A stretch of 64,000 nt of DNA from contig JAMFSK010000128.1 of assembly GCA_026225235.1 (NCBI GenBank), forward strand, positions 85,710-149,709, given 5' to 3'. Of this stretch, positions 7,770 through 15,964 are shown piece by piece. The translations under genes were made by a program, and so were the position numbers. The notes under the pieces are model-generated. The model was not told the DNA's origin. It did no database searches and saw only the letters and a program-made list of their open reading frames with translations. This stretch comes from Burkholderiales bacterium (GTDB lineage: Bacteria; Pseudomonadota; Gammaproteobacteria; Burkholderiales; Burkholderiaceae). The stretch's first letter is position 1, and every line of letters starts with the position of its first letter.

Positions 7770-9554
7770 ATGACACTCCCGGCGCTCGCTTCCGCCCCAG
7801 CGGACTCACCCCCGCTCATCGATCCCGTTGAGACGGACGCACACGCCGGGGCTCGCCCCGCAGTCTCACCGCCGGTGTTAAGGCTCGAAGGGATTGGTAA
7901 ACAGTTCGGCGCGTTTCATGCGCTCAGCGATGTCTCGCTCGATCTCGTACCCGGTGAAGTGCATTGCCTGCTCGGTGAAAACGGCGCCGGCAAGTCGACA
8001 CTCTGCAATGTGATGTTCGGCGTGCATCAGCCCGATCAGGGTGCGATGTGGCTCGACGATGTGCCCTATCATCCGCGCAGTCCACGCGATGCGCTGGGCC
8101 ACGGGATCGCGATGGTCCACCAGCATTTCAGCCTGGTCGACGATGTCACGGTGCTCGACAACCTCTTGCTCGGGCAGTCACGCGGATGGCTCAAGCGCAA
8201 GGCTCGTGCGGCTGAAGTGCGTGCGCTGGTGACCGAACTCGGGCTCGCGCTCGATCCGGATGCGGCCATTGCGGACCTGTCTGTGGGCGAGCGGCAGCGC
8301 GTTGAAATCGTCAAATGTCTGATTCGCGAACCCCGTCTGCTCGTGCTCGATGAACCGACGGCCGTGTTGTTGCCTGCCGAGATCGGCGCCCTGCTCGATG
8401 TCTGCGCACGCGTCGCGGCGCGCGGATGCGCCGTGGTGCTGGTCACCCACAAGCTCGCGGAAATCCGCAAGGTCGCGACGCGCGCGACCGTTCTGCAAAG
8501 TGGACGCGTCGTTGCGCGCTCGAGCACGCCGGCCAGGGAGATCGACCGGCTCGTTCGCGCCATGATCGACCGTCCAGCGAGCGCCGACAGTGGGTCGCCG
8601 GATGCGGCCTCGGCCCTCAGCGATGCCGCCGTCGCCGCCTCGCTCGGCGCGACCCCCGCACAAGATCCCGCTGCACCGACCGCTGCTACTTGGGCCCCAT
8701 CCCATGGCGCACCTGTATGGTCGTTGACGCACTCGGCGCCAGAACCTTCAGCCCCTCCCTCCCCTGAGGGCACGCAGGAACCCTCCCCTTACGGCCGCCC
8801 GCTCAGCGAAGAAGTCCTCCAGATCGACGGCCTGACCGTGCGCGACATACAGGGCGTCACCCGCCTCGACGATTGCACGCTGGTCGTCAACCGGGGCGAG
8901 ATCGTCGGCATCGCGGGTGTCGAGGGCAACGGCCAGAGCGAACTCGGCGCGGTGCTCGGCGGCATGATCCGGGCGAGCGCGGGACGCTTCTTTATCGAGG
9001 GGCAGGACCGTACCGCTGCGACACCGCGTGAGATCACGCAAGCGGGCGTCGGCATCGTTCCCGAAGACCGCCACGCGGTTGGCTGCGTGACGGAGATGAG
9101 CCTGATCGACAACCTCCTGCTCAACCGTCTCGACGCGTTTTCTGCGCGCGGCTTCCTGCGCCGCCGCGCGATGCGCGACTACGCGCTGACGCTCATGGAA
9201 CGCTTCGACGTGCGGGCCGCCGGCCCTGACGTACGCTTCGGCGGCCTGTCCGGCGGCAACCAGCAGAAGGCGGTGCTGGCGCGTGAACTCACGCTCGACA
9301 AGCTCGTGTTCCTGATGGCCGCGCAGCCGACACGCGGACTCGATGTCGGCGCGGTCGCGGCGGTCTACGACCATATTCGCGCGGCCCGCGATGCCGGCGT
9401 CGGTGTCTTGCTGATCTCGTCTGAACTCGACGAACTGATGGCCGTGGCCGACCGGATCGTCGTGCTTTACCGCGGCCGCATCATGGGCAGTTGCAAGCCC
9501 GACCCGACCCAACGCGAGCGCATTGGCGCATGGATGGCAGGCCAGACAGCATGA
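7770..9554 (+). CDS. Double-domain ABC importer ATPase (BMP/nucleoside type)
   Basis: A 594-residue protein with two ABC ATPase domains. The first has Walker A GENGAGKST and signature LSVGERQR; the second has a degenerate Walker A (GVEGNGQSE) and signature LSGGNQQK followed by AAQPTRGLDVGA, as usual for the sugar and BMP-type importers. An unusual Ala/Ser/Pro-rich linker of about 75 residues (roughly 270-345) joins the halves and makes the protein longer than the family's usual 510 or so. It starts four bases after the binding-protein stop and overlaps the next gene by four bases. Confidence 0.93.
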   Translation: MTLPALASAPADSPPLIDPVETDAHAGARPAVSPPVLRLEGIGKQFGAFHALSDVSLDLVPGEVHCLLGENGAGKSTLCNVMFGVHQPDQGAMWLDDVPYHPRSPRDALGHGIAMVHQHFSLVDDVTVLDNLLLGQSRGWLKRKARAAEVRALVTELGLALDPDAAIADLSVGERQRVEIVKCLIREPRLLVLDEPTAVLLPAEIGALLDVCARVAARGCAVVLVTHKLAEIRKVATRATVLQSGRVVARSSTPAREIDRLVRAMIDRPASADSGSPDAASALSDAAVAASLGATPAQDPAAPTAATWAPSHGAPVWSLTHSAPEPSAPPSPEGTQEPSPYGRPLSEEVLQIDGLTVRDIQGVTRLDDCTLVVNRGEIVGIAGVEGNGQSELGAVLGGMIRASAGRFFIEGQDRTAATPREITQAGVGIVPEDRHAVGCVTEMSLIDNLLLNRLDAFSARGFLRRRAMRDYALTLMERFDVRAAGPDVRFGGLSGGNQQKAVLARELTLDKLVFLMAAQPTRGLDVGAVAAVYDHIRAARDAGVGVLLISSELDELMAVADRIVVLYRGRIMGSCKPDPTQRERIGAWMAGQTA

Positions 9555-10657
9555 GCACACCTCGTCTTTCTCTCGCACCCACGACCCGTGGCAACCGCTG
9601 GCGCGACGCGCCCCAGTTGCGCACCGCCCTCGTGCTCGGCGGCGCCGCTGTGGTCGCCATCGGCGCGGCCCTGGCGCTGATCGCCCTCGTCGGCGTACCA
9701 CTCGGCGATGCGCTCTCGGCTTTTGCTGACGGCGCCTGGGGCTCGGCCTACTCGATCGGTGCCTCGATCAACCGGAGCATTGCGTTTGCTCTCGTCGGCA
9801 TCGGCTTTGTCCTGGCGGATCGCGCCCGCCTGACCAATGTCGGCGGCGAAGGCCAGATCGCGATCGGCGGCATTGTCGCGACCGCAGTCAGTCTGTACGG
9901 GAATGTCGCACACTTGCCGCTCGGCCTCTCGTTTGTCATTCCGATGATCGCCGCGGCGGCCGCCGGTGCGCTGTGGGGCGCTGTGCCAGGTGTGCTCAAG
10001 GCTAAGGCGGGGACGAACGAGGTGATCAGCACGCTGCTGCTCTCGTTTATCGCGGTCTGGCTGCTCTACTGGTGCGTGCAGTCCGAGGTCCTGCTGCGCC
10101 AACCGATGAACAATGCATCGACCTTGCCCGAATCGCTCGAGATTCCCGATGCGACCAAGCTACCGCAGTTGTTCAGCGGCGGCTCGATGGCGCTCAATAT
10201 CGGCCTGCCGATGACGATCGTCCTGGGCATCGCGGTGGCGGTCGTTCTGCGGCGCACCCGCTTCGGCCTTCATCTGCGCGCGGTCGGCCTGAACGCCCTG
10301 GCCGCGCGCCGCGCCGGCATCCCGATCATCAGCACCGTGGTCGGCGCCCTTGCACTGGCCGGCGCGTTTGGCGGCCTCGCCGGTGCGCTGATGCTGCAAG
10401 GCGACCAATACTCGCTGAAGGCCGGTTTCTCGTCCGGCTATGGTTTCGATGGACTGGTGGTCGGCCTGCTTGCACGAGGCTCGGTCACCGGGGTATTCGC
10501 TGCAGCGCTGCTGTTTGGCTTTCTGCGCTCGGGCGGCATCAATATGGAAATGGTGGCGCAAGTGCCCTCGGCACTGGTGCTGATCGTACAAGGCATCGTG
10601 ATCGTCGCGCTGGCGGGTGGCGCATGGTGGCTCGACAAAACAGGGGCACAGCGATGA
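9551..10657 (+). CDS. BMP-type ABC transporter permease 1
   Basis: A 368-residue inner-membrane permease with about nine hydrophobic segments. The blocks LTNVGGEGQIAIGG, LKAKAGTNEVISTLLLSFIA and GLHLRAVGLNALAARRAGI are characteristic of the NupP/RbsC-like permease family. Start and stop codons overlap the neighbouring genes by ATGA, so it is translationally coupled to the ATPase and to the second permease, its presumed partner. An upstream in-frame start inside the ATPase gene is rejected. Confidence 0.92.
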   Translation: MSTPRLSLAPTTRGNRWRDAPQLRTALVLGGAAVVAIGAALALIALVGVPLGDALSAFADGAWGSAYSIGASINRSIAFALVGIGFVLADRARLTNVGGEGQIAIGGIVATAVSLYGNVAHLPLGLSFVIPMIAAAAAGALWGAVPGVLKAKAGTNEVISTLLLSFIAVWLLYWCVQSEVLLRQPMNNASTLPESLEIPDATKLPQLFSGGSMALNIGLPMTIVLGIAVAVVLRRTRFGLHLRAVGLNALAARRAGIPIISTVVGALALAGAFGGLAGALMLQGDQYSLKAGFSSGYGFDGLVVGLLARGSVTGVFAAALLFGFLRSGGINMEMVAQVPSALVLIVQGIVIVALAGGAWWLDKTGAQR

Positions 10658-11571
10658 ATGCAGGCATTGCGGCAGTTTTCGTAGGCTCGTCGATCCGCTT
10701 CGCGGCGCCATTGATGCTGGCCTCGACCGGCGAGCTGATCAGCGAGCGCGCGGGTGTGCTGAACATGAGCGTGGAAGGCATGATGCTGAGCGGTGCTTTC
10801 CTCGGCGCCGCAGGTTCATGGGCGACCGGCAATCCGACGCTCGGACTCGCGCTCGGCATGTTCGGCGTGCTGCCGATCGCGTTGCTGCAGGCGTTCCTGA
10901 GTATCACGCTGCGCGCCAACCAGATCGTCACGGGCATCGGCATCAACATCTTCGCGCTGGGCGCGACGACGCTCGCCTATCGCGAACTCTTTGGCGAGCG
11001 CTCGAGTGCGGCCATCCCGGGTCTCGCGCACTGGTCACCTCCATACCTCAGCGCAATCCGGGTGATCGGAGAGCCGATCTTCGACCAGGTGTGGCTCGTC
11101 TATTTCGGGGTTGCGGTTCTGATCGTCACTTCGATCGTGATGCGCCGCACGGCGCTCGGCGTAGCCTTGCACGCAGTCGGCGCCGCGCCGCGCGCAGTCG
11201 ACCAGTCAGGCTTGTCGGTCACGCGACTGCGCTACGGCGCGGTGCTCTTCTCAGGGGTGATGTCGGGTGCTGCCGGTTGCTTTATCTCGATCGGCGACAT
11301 CCATACCTTCACGGAGGGGATGACCAATGGGGTGGGCTATCTCGCGATTGCGGCGATCATCTTCGGCAATTGGCGCATCGGCCGCACAGTCGGCGCATGC
11401 TTGTTGTTCGGTGCGGCGACCGCCTTGCAATTTCAGTTGCCGTTGCTCGGCATCGAAGTGCCAACGGCGCTGCTGATCATGCTCCCCTACCTGCTCGCCC
11501 TGGTCGCCGTGGCCGGCCTGATCGGGCGGCAGACCGCGCCGCTCGCGCTGACCCAACCGTTCCGGCGTTAG
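10654..11571 (+). CDS. BMP-type ABC transporter permease 2
   Basis: A 305-residue permease, shorter than its partner as is usual for the NupQ-type subunit. It starts MNAGIAAVFVGSSIRFAAPLML; the block ISERAGVLNMSVEGMMLSGA and RANQIVTGIGINIFALG identify the family. It overlaps permease 1 by four bases. Together with the binding protein and ATPase it completes an importer whose substrate is unknown but is probably hydrolysed by the divergent cysteine hydrolase and amidase. Confidence 0.92.
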   Translation: MNAGIAAVFVGSSIRFAAPLMLASTGELISERAGVLNMSVEGMMLSGAFLGAAGSWATGNPTLGLALGMFGVLPIALLQAFLSITLRANQIVTGIGINIFALGATTLAYRELFGERSSAAIPGLAHWSPPYLSAIRVIGEPIFDQVWLVYFGVAVLIVTSIVMRRTALGVALHAVGAAPRAVDQSGLSVTRLRYGAVLFSGVMSGAAGCFISIGDIHTFTEGMTNGVGYLAIAAIIFGNWRIGRTVGACLLFGAATALQFQLPLLGIEVPTALLIMLPYLLALVAVAGLIGRQTAPLALTQPFRR

Positions 11572-11620
11572 CTTTGCTGGTTAGAATGCGGCTGAACGCC
11601 GCTCCTTCGACACGCCACTG

Positions 11621-12358
11621 ATGCCACGCAAGACAGTTACCGCTTCACCCGACCCTGCCACCCAGACCAGCCGGCAGCGTCTTGCTGCGACGACCCGGCA
11701 GCGCATTTTCAAAGTCGCGATCAAGGAGTTCGCGGACAAGGGCTTCAGTGGCGCGCGCGTCGAAATGATCGCGAGCCGTGCGAAGGTCAACATCCGCATG
11801 ATTTATCACTATTTCGGCGGCAAGGAAGCGCTCTATATCGAGGTGCTCGAATACGTGCTCGGCAACCTGCGCGATGAAGAGCTCAAGGTCGAGCTCGACG
11901 TCGAGCGCATCGAACCGGTCAGCGGAATCCTGCTGTTGTACGACTTCATCGAAGGGCATTTTGCCGCCCACCCCGAACTGCTGAACCTGCTGTCGTCGGA
12001 AAACTTGAACCGGGCCCGCTTCCTCAAACGTTCGAAACTGATCCCGAAGATCTCCTCGCCCGTGCTCGGCCTGCTGCGCACCCTCATCGAGCGCGGTGAG
12101 CGTTCGGCCAGCCTGCGCCTGGGGGTGGACCCCCTGCACCTGTACGTGACGCTGGTGAGCCTCGCGTACTTCCACAAGTCGAATGCCTTCACGATCTCAC
12201 GCATGTTCGAGACCGACATGCTGGCGCCGAGCTGGCAGCAAGCCCACAAGGAACAGGCGCATGAACTCGTGCGCGCGTTCCTTACGTCGCGGCCTGCACT
12301 CAGGACGAAGACCGGGGGCGCCGCCCCGCTGAGCGCGGTGGACGCCGCGACCCAGTAG
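11621..12358 (+). CDS. TetR-family regulator, likely local regulator of the amide-uptake cluster
   Basis: A 245-residue TetR protein. The helix-turn-helix (about 28-75) reads RQRIFKVAIKEFADKGF, then ARVEMIASRAKVNIRMIYHYFGGKEALY. The C-terminal ligand domain has HPELLNLLSSENLNRA, and the overall organisation recalls RutR, the pyrimidine-responsive regulator, but this is only a family-level resemblance. It lies 50 bp after the last permease in the same direction, so it may be co-transcribed and control the divergent hydrolase/importer promoters. Confidence 0.88.
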   Translation: MPRKTVTASPDPATQTSRQRLAATTRQRIFKVAIKEFADKGFSGARVEMIASRAKVNIRMIYHYFGGKEALYIEVLEYVLGNLRDEELKVELDVERIEPVSGILLLYDFIEGHFAAHPELLNLLSSENLNRARFLKRSKLIPKISSPVLGLLRTLIERGERSASLRLGVDPLHLYVTLVSLAYFHKSNAFTISRMFETDMLAPSWQQAHKEQAHELVRAFLTSRPALRTKTGGAAPLSAVDAATQ

Positions 12359-12433
12359 TCGACCGAGCCGCGCCCAGACGCGAACGGCGCCGCGGCCTGC
12401 GAGCGGCCTCGTTGAGAAGCCCCCTTGGGCGGC

Positions 12434-13564
12434 CTATGCGCGACCCAGCGCGATGTAGCGCTCGAGGTGATGATCTTCGTCACCGAGCTCATGATCGATC
12501 ATCACCAGACGCTTGGCATAGTGGGCGAGCGGCAACTCCCAGGTCATGCCGATACCGCCATGCAGCTGAATGCACTCCTCCGCGACATGAATGCCGCTGC
12601 GGCCGATCGTGTACTTGGCGGCCGACAAGGCGCGCTCGCGTGCCAGGTGATCGAGCCCAATCGCCGCGGCTGCATTGATGACCGCGGAGCGCGCCTGTTC
12701 GATCTCGATCAGCAACTCGGCCATGCGATGCTGAAGCGCCTGGAAGCTACCGATGGGCAAGCCGAACTGCTTGCGCGTGCGCAGATACTCGAGCGTCGCA
12801 TTACGCGCGACTTCCATCGCACCGATCGCCTCCGCGCTCAGGGCGAGAATCCCGCAACCCAGCGCACGCTCGAGCAGCGGGTAGCCCGCGTCGGCCGCAC
12901 CGATCAGCGCATCGGCGCCAAGCTTGACACCGTTGAAACGGAAATCGGCAAGACGCCCGCCATCGACTTTTGCGTAATCGCGCACCTCGAGACCTGCCGC
13001 CTCCCGAGGAACGAGAAAGAGCGAGATGCCCTGCTCGTCCTCGACCTCACCGGACGAGCGTGCCGAAACAAGTAACACATCCGCCTGTTCGCCCAGCAAG
13101 ACCGCGGTCTTTGTGCCGTTGAGAACCCAGCCCTCACCCTCACGTTGCGCCCGCGTGGTGACGCGCGTCGTCTCGTAGTGGGACCCCGGTTCATCATGCG
13201 CGAGCGCGGCGATCGCACTGCCTTCGACGATCCGATCGAGCACGCCGCGCCGGGCCTCGCCCCCGGCGGCGACCAGCGCGGAGCCGACCATCAGGGCCCC
13301 CAGGAACGGCTCGACGACCAGGCCGCGGCCAAGGCTCTCGAAGACCACCGCGATATCGAATCCGCCGCCGCCGAAGCCCCCGTCTGCTTCATCGAACAGG
13401 GCCGCCAGCGTCCCGAGCTCGACCAGACGCGCCCACATTTGACGGTCAAAGCCTTCCTTCGAGCCGGCTGCCTTGTCACGGACGTCAAAGCGATAACGAT
13501 CGGCCACGAAGCGATCGAGCGTGGCCGCGAGCATCCGGCGTTCTTCTGTATGTTCGAAGTTCAT
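12434..13564 (-). CDS. Acyl-CoA dehydrogenase, small subunit of a paired enzyme
   Basis: A 376-residue FAD-dependent acyl-CoA dehydrogenase. Family features are TKTAVLLGEQADVLLVSAR in the middle beta domain, RKQFGLPIGSFQALQHRMAE and the C-terminal QLHGGIGMTWELPLAHYAKR. Together with the upstream larger subunit (10 bp gap) it resembles the PimC/PimD heteromeric pair, often annotated as pimeloyl-CoA dehydrogenase; other alpha-beta pairs act on branched or steroid side chains. The substrate is therefore not assigned. No CoA ligase or hydratase genes lie next to it. Confidence 0.87.
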   Translation of the reverse strand: MNFEHTEERRMLAATLDRFVADRYRFDVRDKAAGSKEGFDRQMWARLVELGTLAALFDEADGGFGGGGFDIAVVFESLGRGLVVEPFLGALMVGSALVAAGGEARRGVLDRIVEGSAIAALAHDEPGSHYETTRVTTRAQREGEGWVLNGTKTAVLLGEQADVLLVSARSSGEVEDEQGISLFLVPREAAGLEVRDYAKVDGGRLADFRFNGVKLGADALIGAADAGYPLLERALGCGILALSAEAIGAMEVARNATLEYLRTRKQFGLPIGSFQALQHRMAELLIEIEQARSAVINAAAAIGLDHLARERALSAAKYTIGRSGIHVAEECIQLHGGIGMTWELPLAHYAKRLVMIDHELGDEDHHLERYIALGRA

Positions 13565-13574
13565 CGTGCGCGCC

Positions 13575-14783
13575 TCACAGTCCGAGGATCATCTTGGAGA
13601 TGATGTTTTTCTGAATCTCGTTTGAGCCGCCAAAGATCGACAGCTTCCGGTAGTTGAAGTACTGCGCAGCCACACCGCGTGCGCCTTCTTCACCGTCACC
13701 TTCTTTCGACTCGTCGGACCCCGCGCCCCACAGATCCTGCTGATCGAACATGGCCTGCGCCTCGACACCGAGCGCCCGGCGCAACAGCGCTGAAATGTCC
13801 TGACGGATCTCCGTGCCGCGGATCTTGAGCATCGAGCTTTCCGCGCCCGGCGCACCGCCGCCTGCCACCGCCGCGATTACGCGCAGGTTCGTGGTCTTCA
13901 TGTTCTCGAGTTCGATTTCGACGCGCGCAAGACGTGCCGCAAACGTCGGATCCTCGGCCAGCGGCCGGCCGTGCCGCAGCCGCACTGCAGCGGCTCGCTT
14001 GACCTCGTCGAGCGCGGCGATCGAAGCGCCGACACCCGCAATATTGGTCCGCTCGTAGGTCAGCAGATATTTGGCGTAAGTCCAGCCGCGGTTTTCCTCG
14101 CCGACCAGGTTTTCGACAGGCACGCGCACGTCGGTGAAAAACACCTCGTTGACCTCGTGCTCCCCATCGAGCGTGATGATCGGACGCACATCGATGCCCG
14201 GCGACTTCATGTCGATCAGCAGAAAACTGATGCCCTCCTGCTTGCGCATTTCCGTCGCGGTGCGCACCAGGCAGAAGATCATGTTCGCGTGCTGCGCGAG
14301 GGTCGTCCAGGTCTTCTGGCCATTGACGACATAGTGGTCGCTATCGCGCACGGCGCGCGTCTTCAGCGAGGCGAGGTCCGATCCCGCACCGGGTTCGGAG
14401 TAGCCCTGGCACCACCAGTCGGAGCCATCGAGAATGCGCGGCAGCCAGTGCCGTTTCTGGGCTTCGCTGCCGTACTTGAGCAATACCGGCCCCAGCATAT
14501 TGACGCCGAAGGGCACGATGCGTGGCGCATTGGCGAGCGCGCATTCGTTCTCGAAGATAAAGCGCTCGATCGCCCCCCAGCCCGTGCCGCCGTATTCGAC
14601 CGGCCAGTGATTCGCGAACCAGCCGCGCGCGTTCAGCGCCGCATGCCAGTGCTCCATATCGGACTGCGTCAGCGCATGCCCATACTTGACCTTGTCGGCC
14701 AGTTGCGGCGAGAGCGCCGTCGCCAGAAAGCCCTGGACCTCGCGCCGGAACGTCTGCTCCGCGTCAGTGAAATTCAAATCCAT
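13575..14783 (-). CDS. Acyl-CoA dehydrogenase, large subunit of a paired enzyme
   Basis: A 402-residue acyl-CoA dehydrogenase, first gene of the pair, with an AGGAG ribosome site six bases before the ATG. Recognisable blocks are CQGYSEPGAGSDLASLKTRA (flavin and substrate binding), NGQKTWTTLAQHANMIFCLVRT and, near the end, FGGSNEIQKNIISKMILGL. This type oxidises acyl-CoA thioesters to enoyl-CoA and passes electrons to ETF. It is PimC-like by length and by its partner, but the substrate is not shown by the sequence. No terminator or regulator is seen next to it. Confidence 0.88.
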   Translation of the reverse strand: MDLNFTDAEQTFRREVQGFLATALSPQLADKVKYGHALTQSDMEHWHAALNARGWFANHWPVEYGGTGWGAIERFIFENECALANAPRIVPFGVNMLGPVLLKYGSEAQKRHWLPRILDGSDWWCQGYSEPGAGSDLASLKTRAVRDSDHYVVNGQKTWTTLAQHANMIFCLVRTATEMRKQEGISFLLIDMKSPGIDVRPIITLDGEHEVNEVFFTDVRVPVENLVGEENRGWTYAKYLLTYERTNIAGVGASIAALDEVKRAAAVRLRHGRPLAEDPTFAARLARVEIELENMKTTNLRVIAAVAGGGAPGAESSMLKIRGTEIRQDISALLRRALGVEAQAMFDQQDLWGAGSDESKEGDGEEGARGVAAQYFNYRKLSIFGGSNEIQKNIISKMILGL

Positions 14784-15086
14784 CGATGTCTCCTGTCGTA
14801 TCGCGCATGCGGCCGCCCACTCGCGAGGCGCTACATTTCCGCACGATCGATCGCTTTTATACCGCGCAGGGATGCGTTCGTCACGACTTGTCAGGCTCGA
14901 CTAGGGCAAACCCCGGGGAGAAAGCGGACGATGGAGAAACGGAGAAGTCAGGCTGACACAATGGGAGAGAGGATCACCGAGGGTTGCTTTACCGCCTTGC
15001 GGACGGCAAAACGAAATAAATGCCGATTGTTGGGCGTTATGTTGGGTTGCGCGCTGATGAGTCGTGACCTATTTGATAATGTCCGG
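14784..15086. other. Intergenic region without a gene
   Basis: Promoter region of the acyl-CoA dehydrogenase pair on the minus strand and upstream DNA of a candidate small RNA on the plus strand. A GATAAT -10-like hexamer lies at 15075-15080, with no good -35 at 16-18 bases. Nothing else recognised. Confidence 0.5.
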
Positions 15087-15156
15087 CCTGCACACACCCC
15101 GTGTGCGATTGGTCTGTTTGCCCCGCGCTGTTCCCCGACAGCCGGGGCTTTTTTTC
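15087..15156 (+). ncRNA. Candidate double-hairpin small RNA
   Basis: Downstream of the GATAAT hexamer lies a compact 70-base unit. A hairpin GCACAC-ACCCC-GTGTGC (15090-15106) has a C-rich loop that could pair with Shine-Dalgarno sequences. A short linker follows, then a GC-rich terminator stem (15133-15147) and seven T. It lies between the acyl-CoA dehydrogenase pair and cspA, antisense to neither coding region. The layout matches a second element in this window at 59472-59538. Short double-hairpin RNAs of this kind have been described in Burkholderia, but this call rests on sequence pattern alone. Confidence 0.55.
15133..15155 (+). terminator. Rho-independent terminator of the candidate small RNA
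   Basis: CCCCG-ACAGC-CGGGG is followed by C and seven T. An outer GCCCC/GGGGC pairing starting at 15120 is an alternative form of the stem. Confidence 0.75.
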
Positions 15157-15213
15157 GACTGTCCGAATACGCCCGTCTGCCCCTTCAGGCTGGGCTCTCA
15201 GGGTCGAAATGCA

Positions 15214-15250
15214 ATAAAAAAAGGCAGACCCGCATGGCAGGTCTGCCTTT
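15214..15250 (-). terminator. Rho-independent terminator of the cold-shock gene
   Basis: An 11-bp perfect stem AAAGGCAGACC/GGTCTGCCTTT closes a nine-base loop and runs into a T-tract on the minus strand. It is placed about 40 bp after the cold-shock stop codon. Confidence 0.9.
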
Positions 15251-15288
15251 CCTCACCTCAATCATCTGCGCCCTCAGGCGCAGTCAAT

Positions 15289-15492
15289 TTACAGCGGCGA
15301 GATATTCGATGCTTGCATGCCCTTCGGGCCACGCTTGGTTTCGTAGCTCACCTTTTGATTCTCGGCAAGCGACTTGAAGCCGTCACCGCGAATTTCGGAG
15401 AAATGTGCGAACAGATCTTCGCCGCCTGCATCCGGCGTGATGAAGCCAAAACCCTTTGCATCGTTGAACCACTTAACTGTACCGGTATCCAT
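15289..15492 (-). CDS. cspA: Cold-shock protein, CspA family
   Basis: A 67-residue single cold-shock domain that binds single-stranded RNA or DNA. Both RNA-binding motifs are intact: KGFGFI (RNP1) and DLFAHFS (RNP2). The start [11 protein letters not shown] is typical and is preceded by AAGGAA. Monocistronic, with a strong terminator. Most Burkholderiales carry several paralogues, so the cspA name means family only, and cold induction is not shown by the sequence. The divergent neighbour is a small basic protein gene. Confidence 0.95.
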   Translation of the reverse strand: MDTGTVKWFNDAKGFGFITPDAGGEDLFAHFSEIRGDGFKSLAENQKVSYETKRGPKGMQASNISPL

Positions 15493-15756
15493 GAGAATTC
15501 CTTGAAATAGATTGAGAGCTGCTCCGAATGGAGCAAGTGAGCGTCAAGGAAGAGAGAGGACAACTAGATACCGCCAGGGAAACGGGACGTGATGCGCAGC
15601 AATCGACTTCTTGAACACTTCGACACGCACATTACGTGGCGGCAACGACCGTGTCAAGTGCAATCCCCGATGTTTCGCGACAATGCTGCGAAAACAGCGC
15701 ACACTAAACGGACGCTTGACCAATCCGGCAAGCGCGCAAGCAACAGGAGCAGTTTC

Positions 15757-15894
15757 ATGGCAAAAGGTCAAGTACGCGGCAATCGCGAGGTGAAGAAACC
15801 GAAGCAGCCGAAGAAACCGACGCCCGTATCCGCAGTCGCCGGCTCGACTCCGCTGAAAGTCCCAGCCAGCGCAGCCGCCCCCAAGAAGCGCTGA
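15757..15894 (+). CDS. Small basic Lys/Pro/Ala-rich protein
   Basis: A 45-residue protein starting MAKGQVRGNREVKKPKQPKK and ending AAAPKKR. It is very rich in lysine, proline and alanine, so it is probably disordered and may bind nucleic acid. An AGGAG site lies seven bases before the ATG, which supports this start over longer in-frame extensions upstream. Short proteins beginning MAKGQ(V/L)RxNRExKKPK occur widely in proteobacteria as uncharacterised conserved proteins. It is divergent from the cold-shock gene. Confidence 0.7.
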   Translation: MAKGQVRGNREVKKPKQPKKPTPVSAVAGSTPLKVPASAAAPKKR

Positions 15895-15964
15895 GAACGC
15901 ATCACGCGATTCGCCCCCGTTCACCCTGGCCGCTTGCTCGACACGGCCAGGGCAACCGGAACAA

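Noticed and set aside
10072..10653. N-terminal extension of permease 2 inside permease 1
   Set aside because: The extension is an Arg-rich out-of-frame reading of permease 1. The ATGA-coupled start at 10654 gives the normal permease N-terminus.
15493..15756. Cold-shock thermosensor leader upstream of cspA
   Set aside because: No cold-box sequence or distinctive long leader fold could be recognised. The region is shared with the divergent small basic protein gene.
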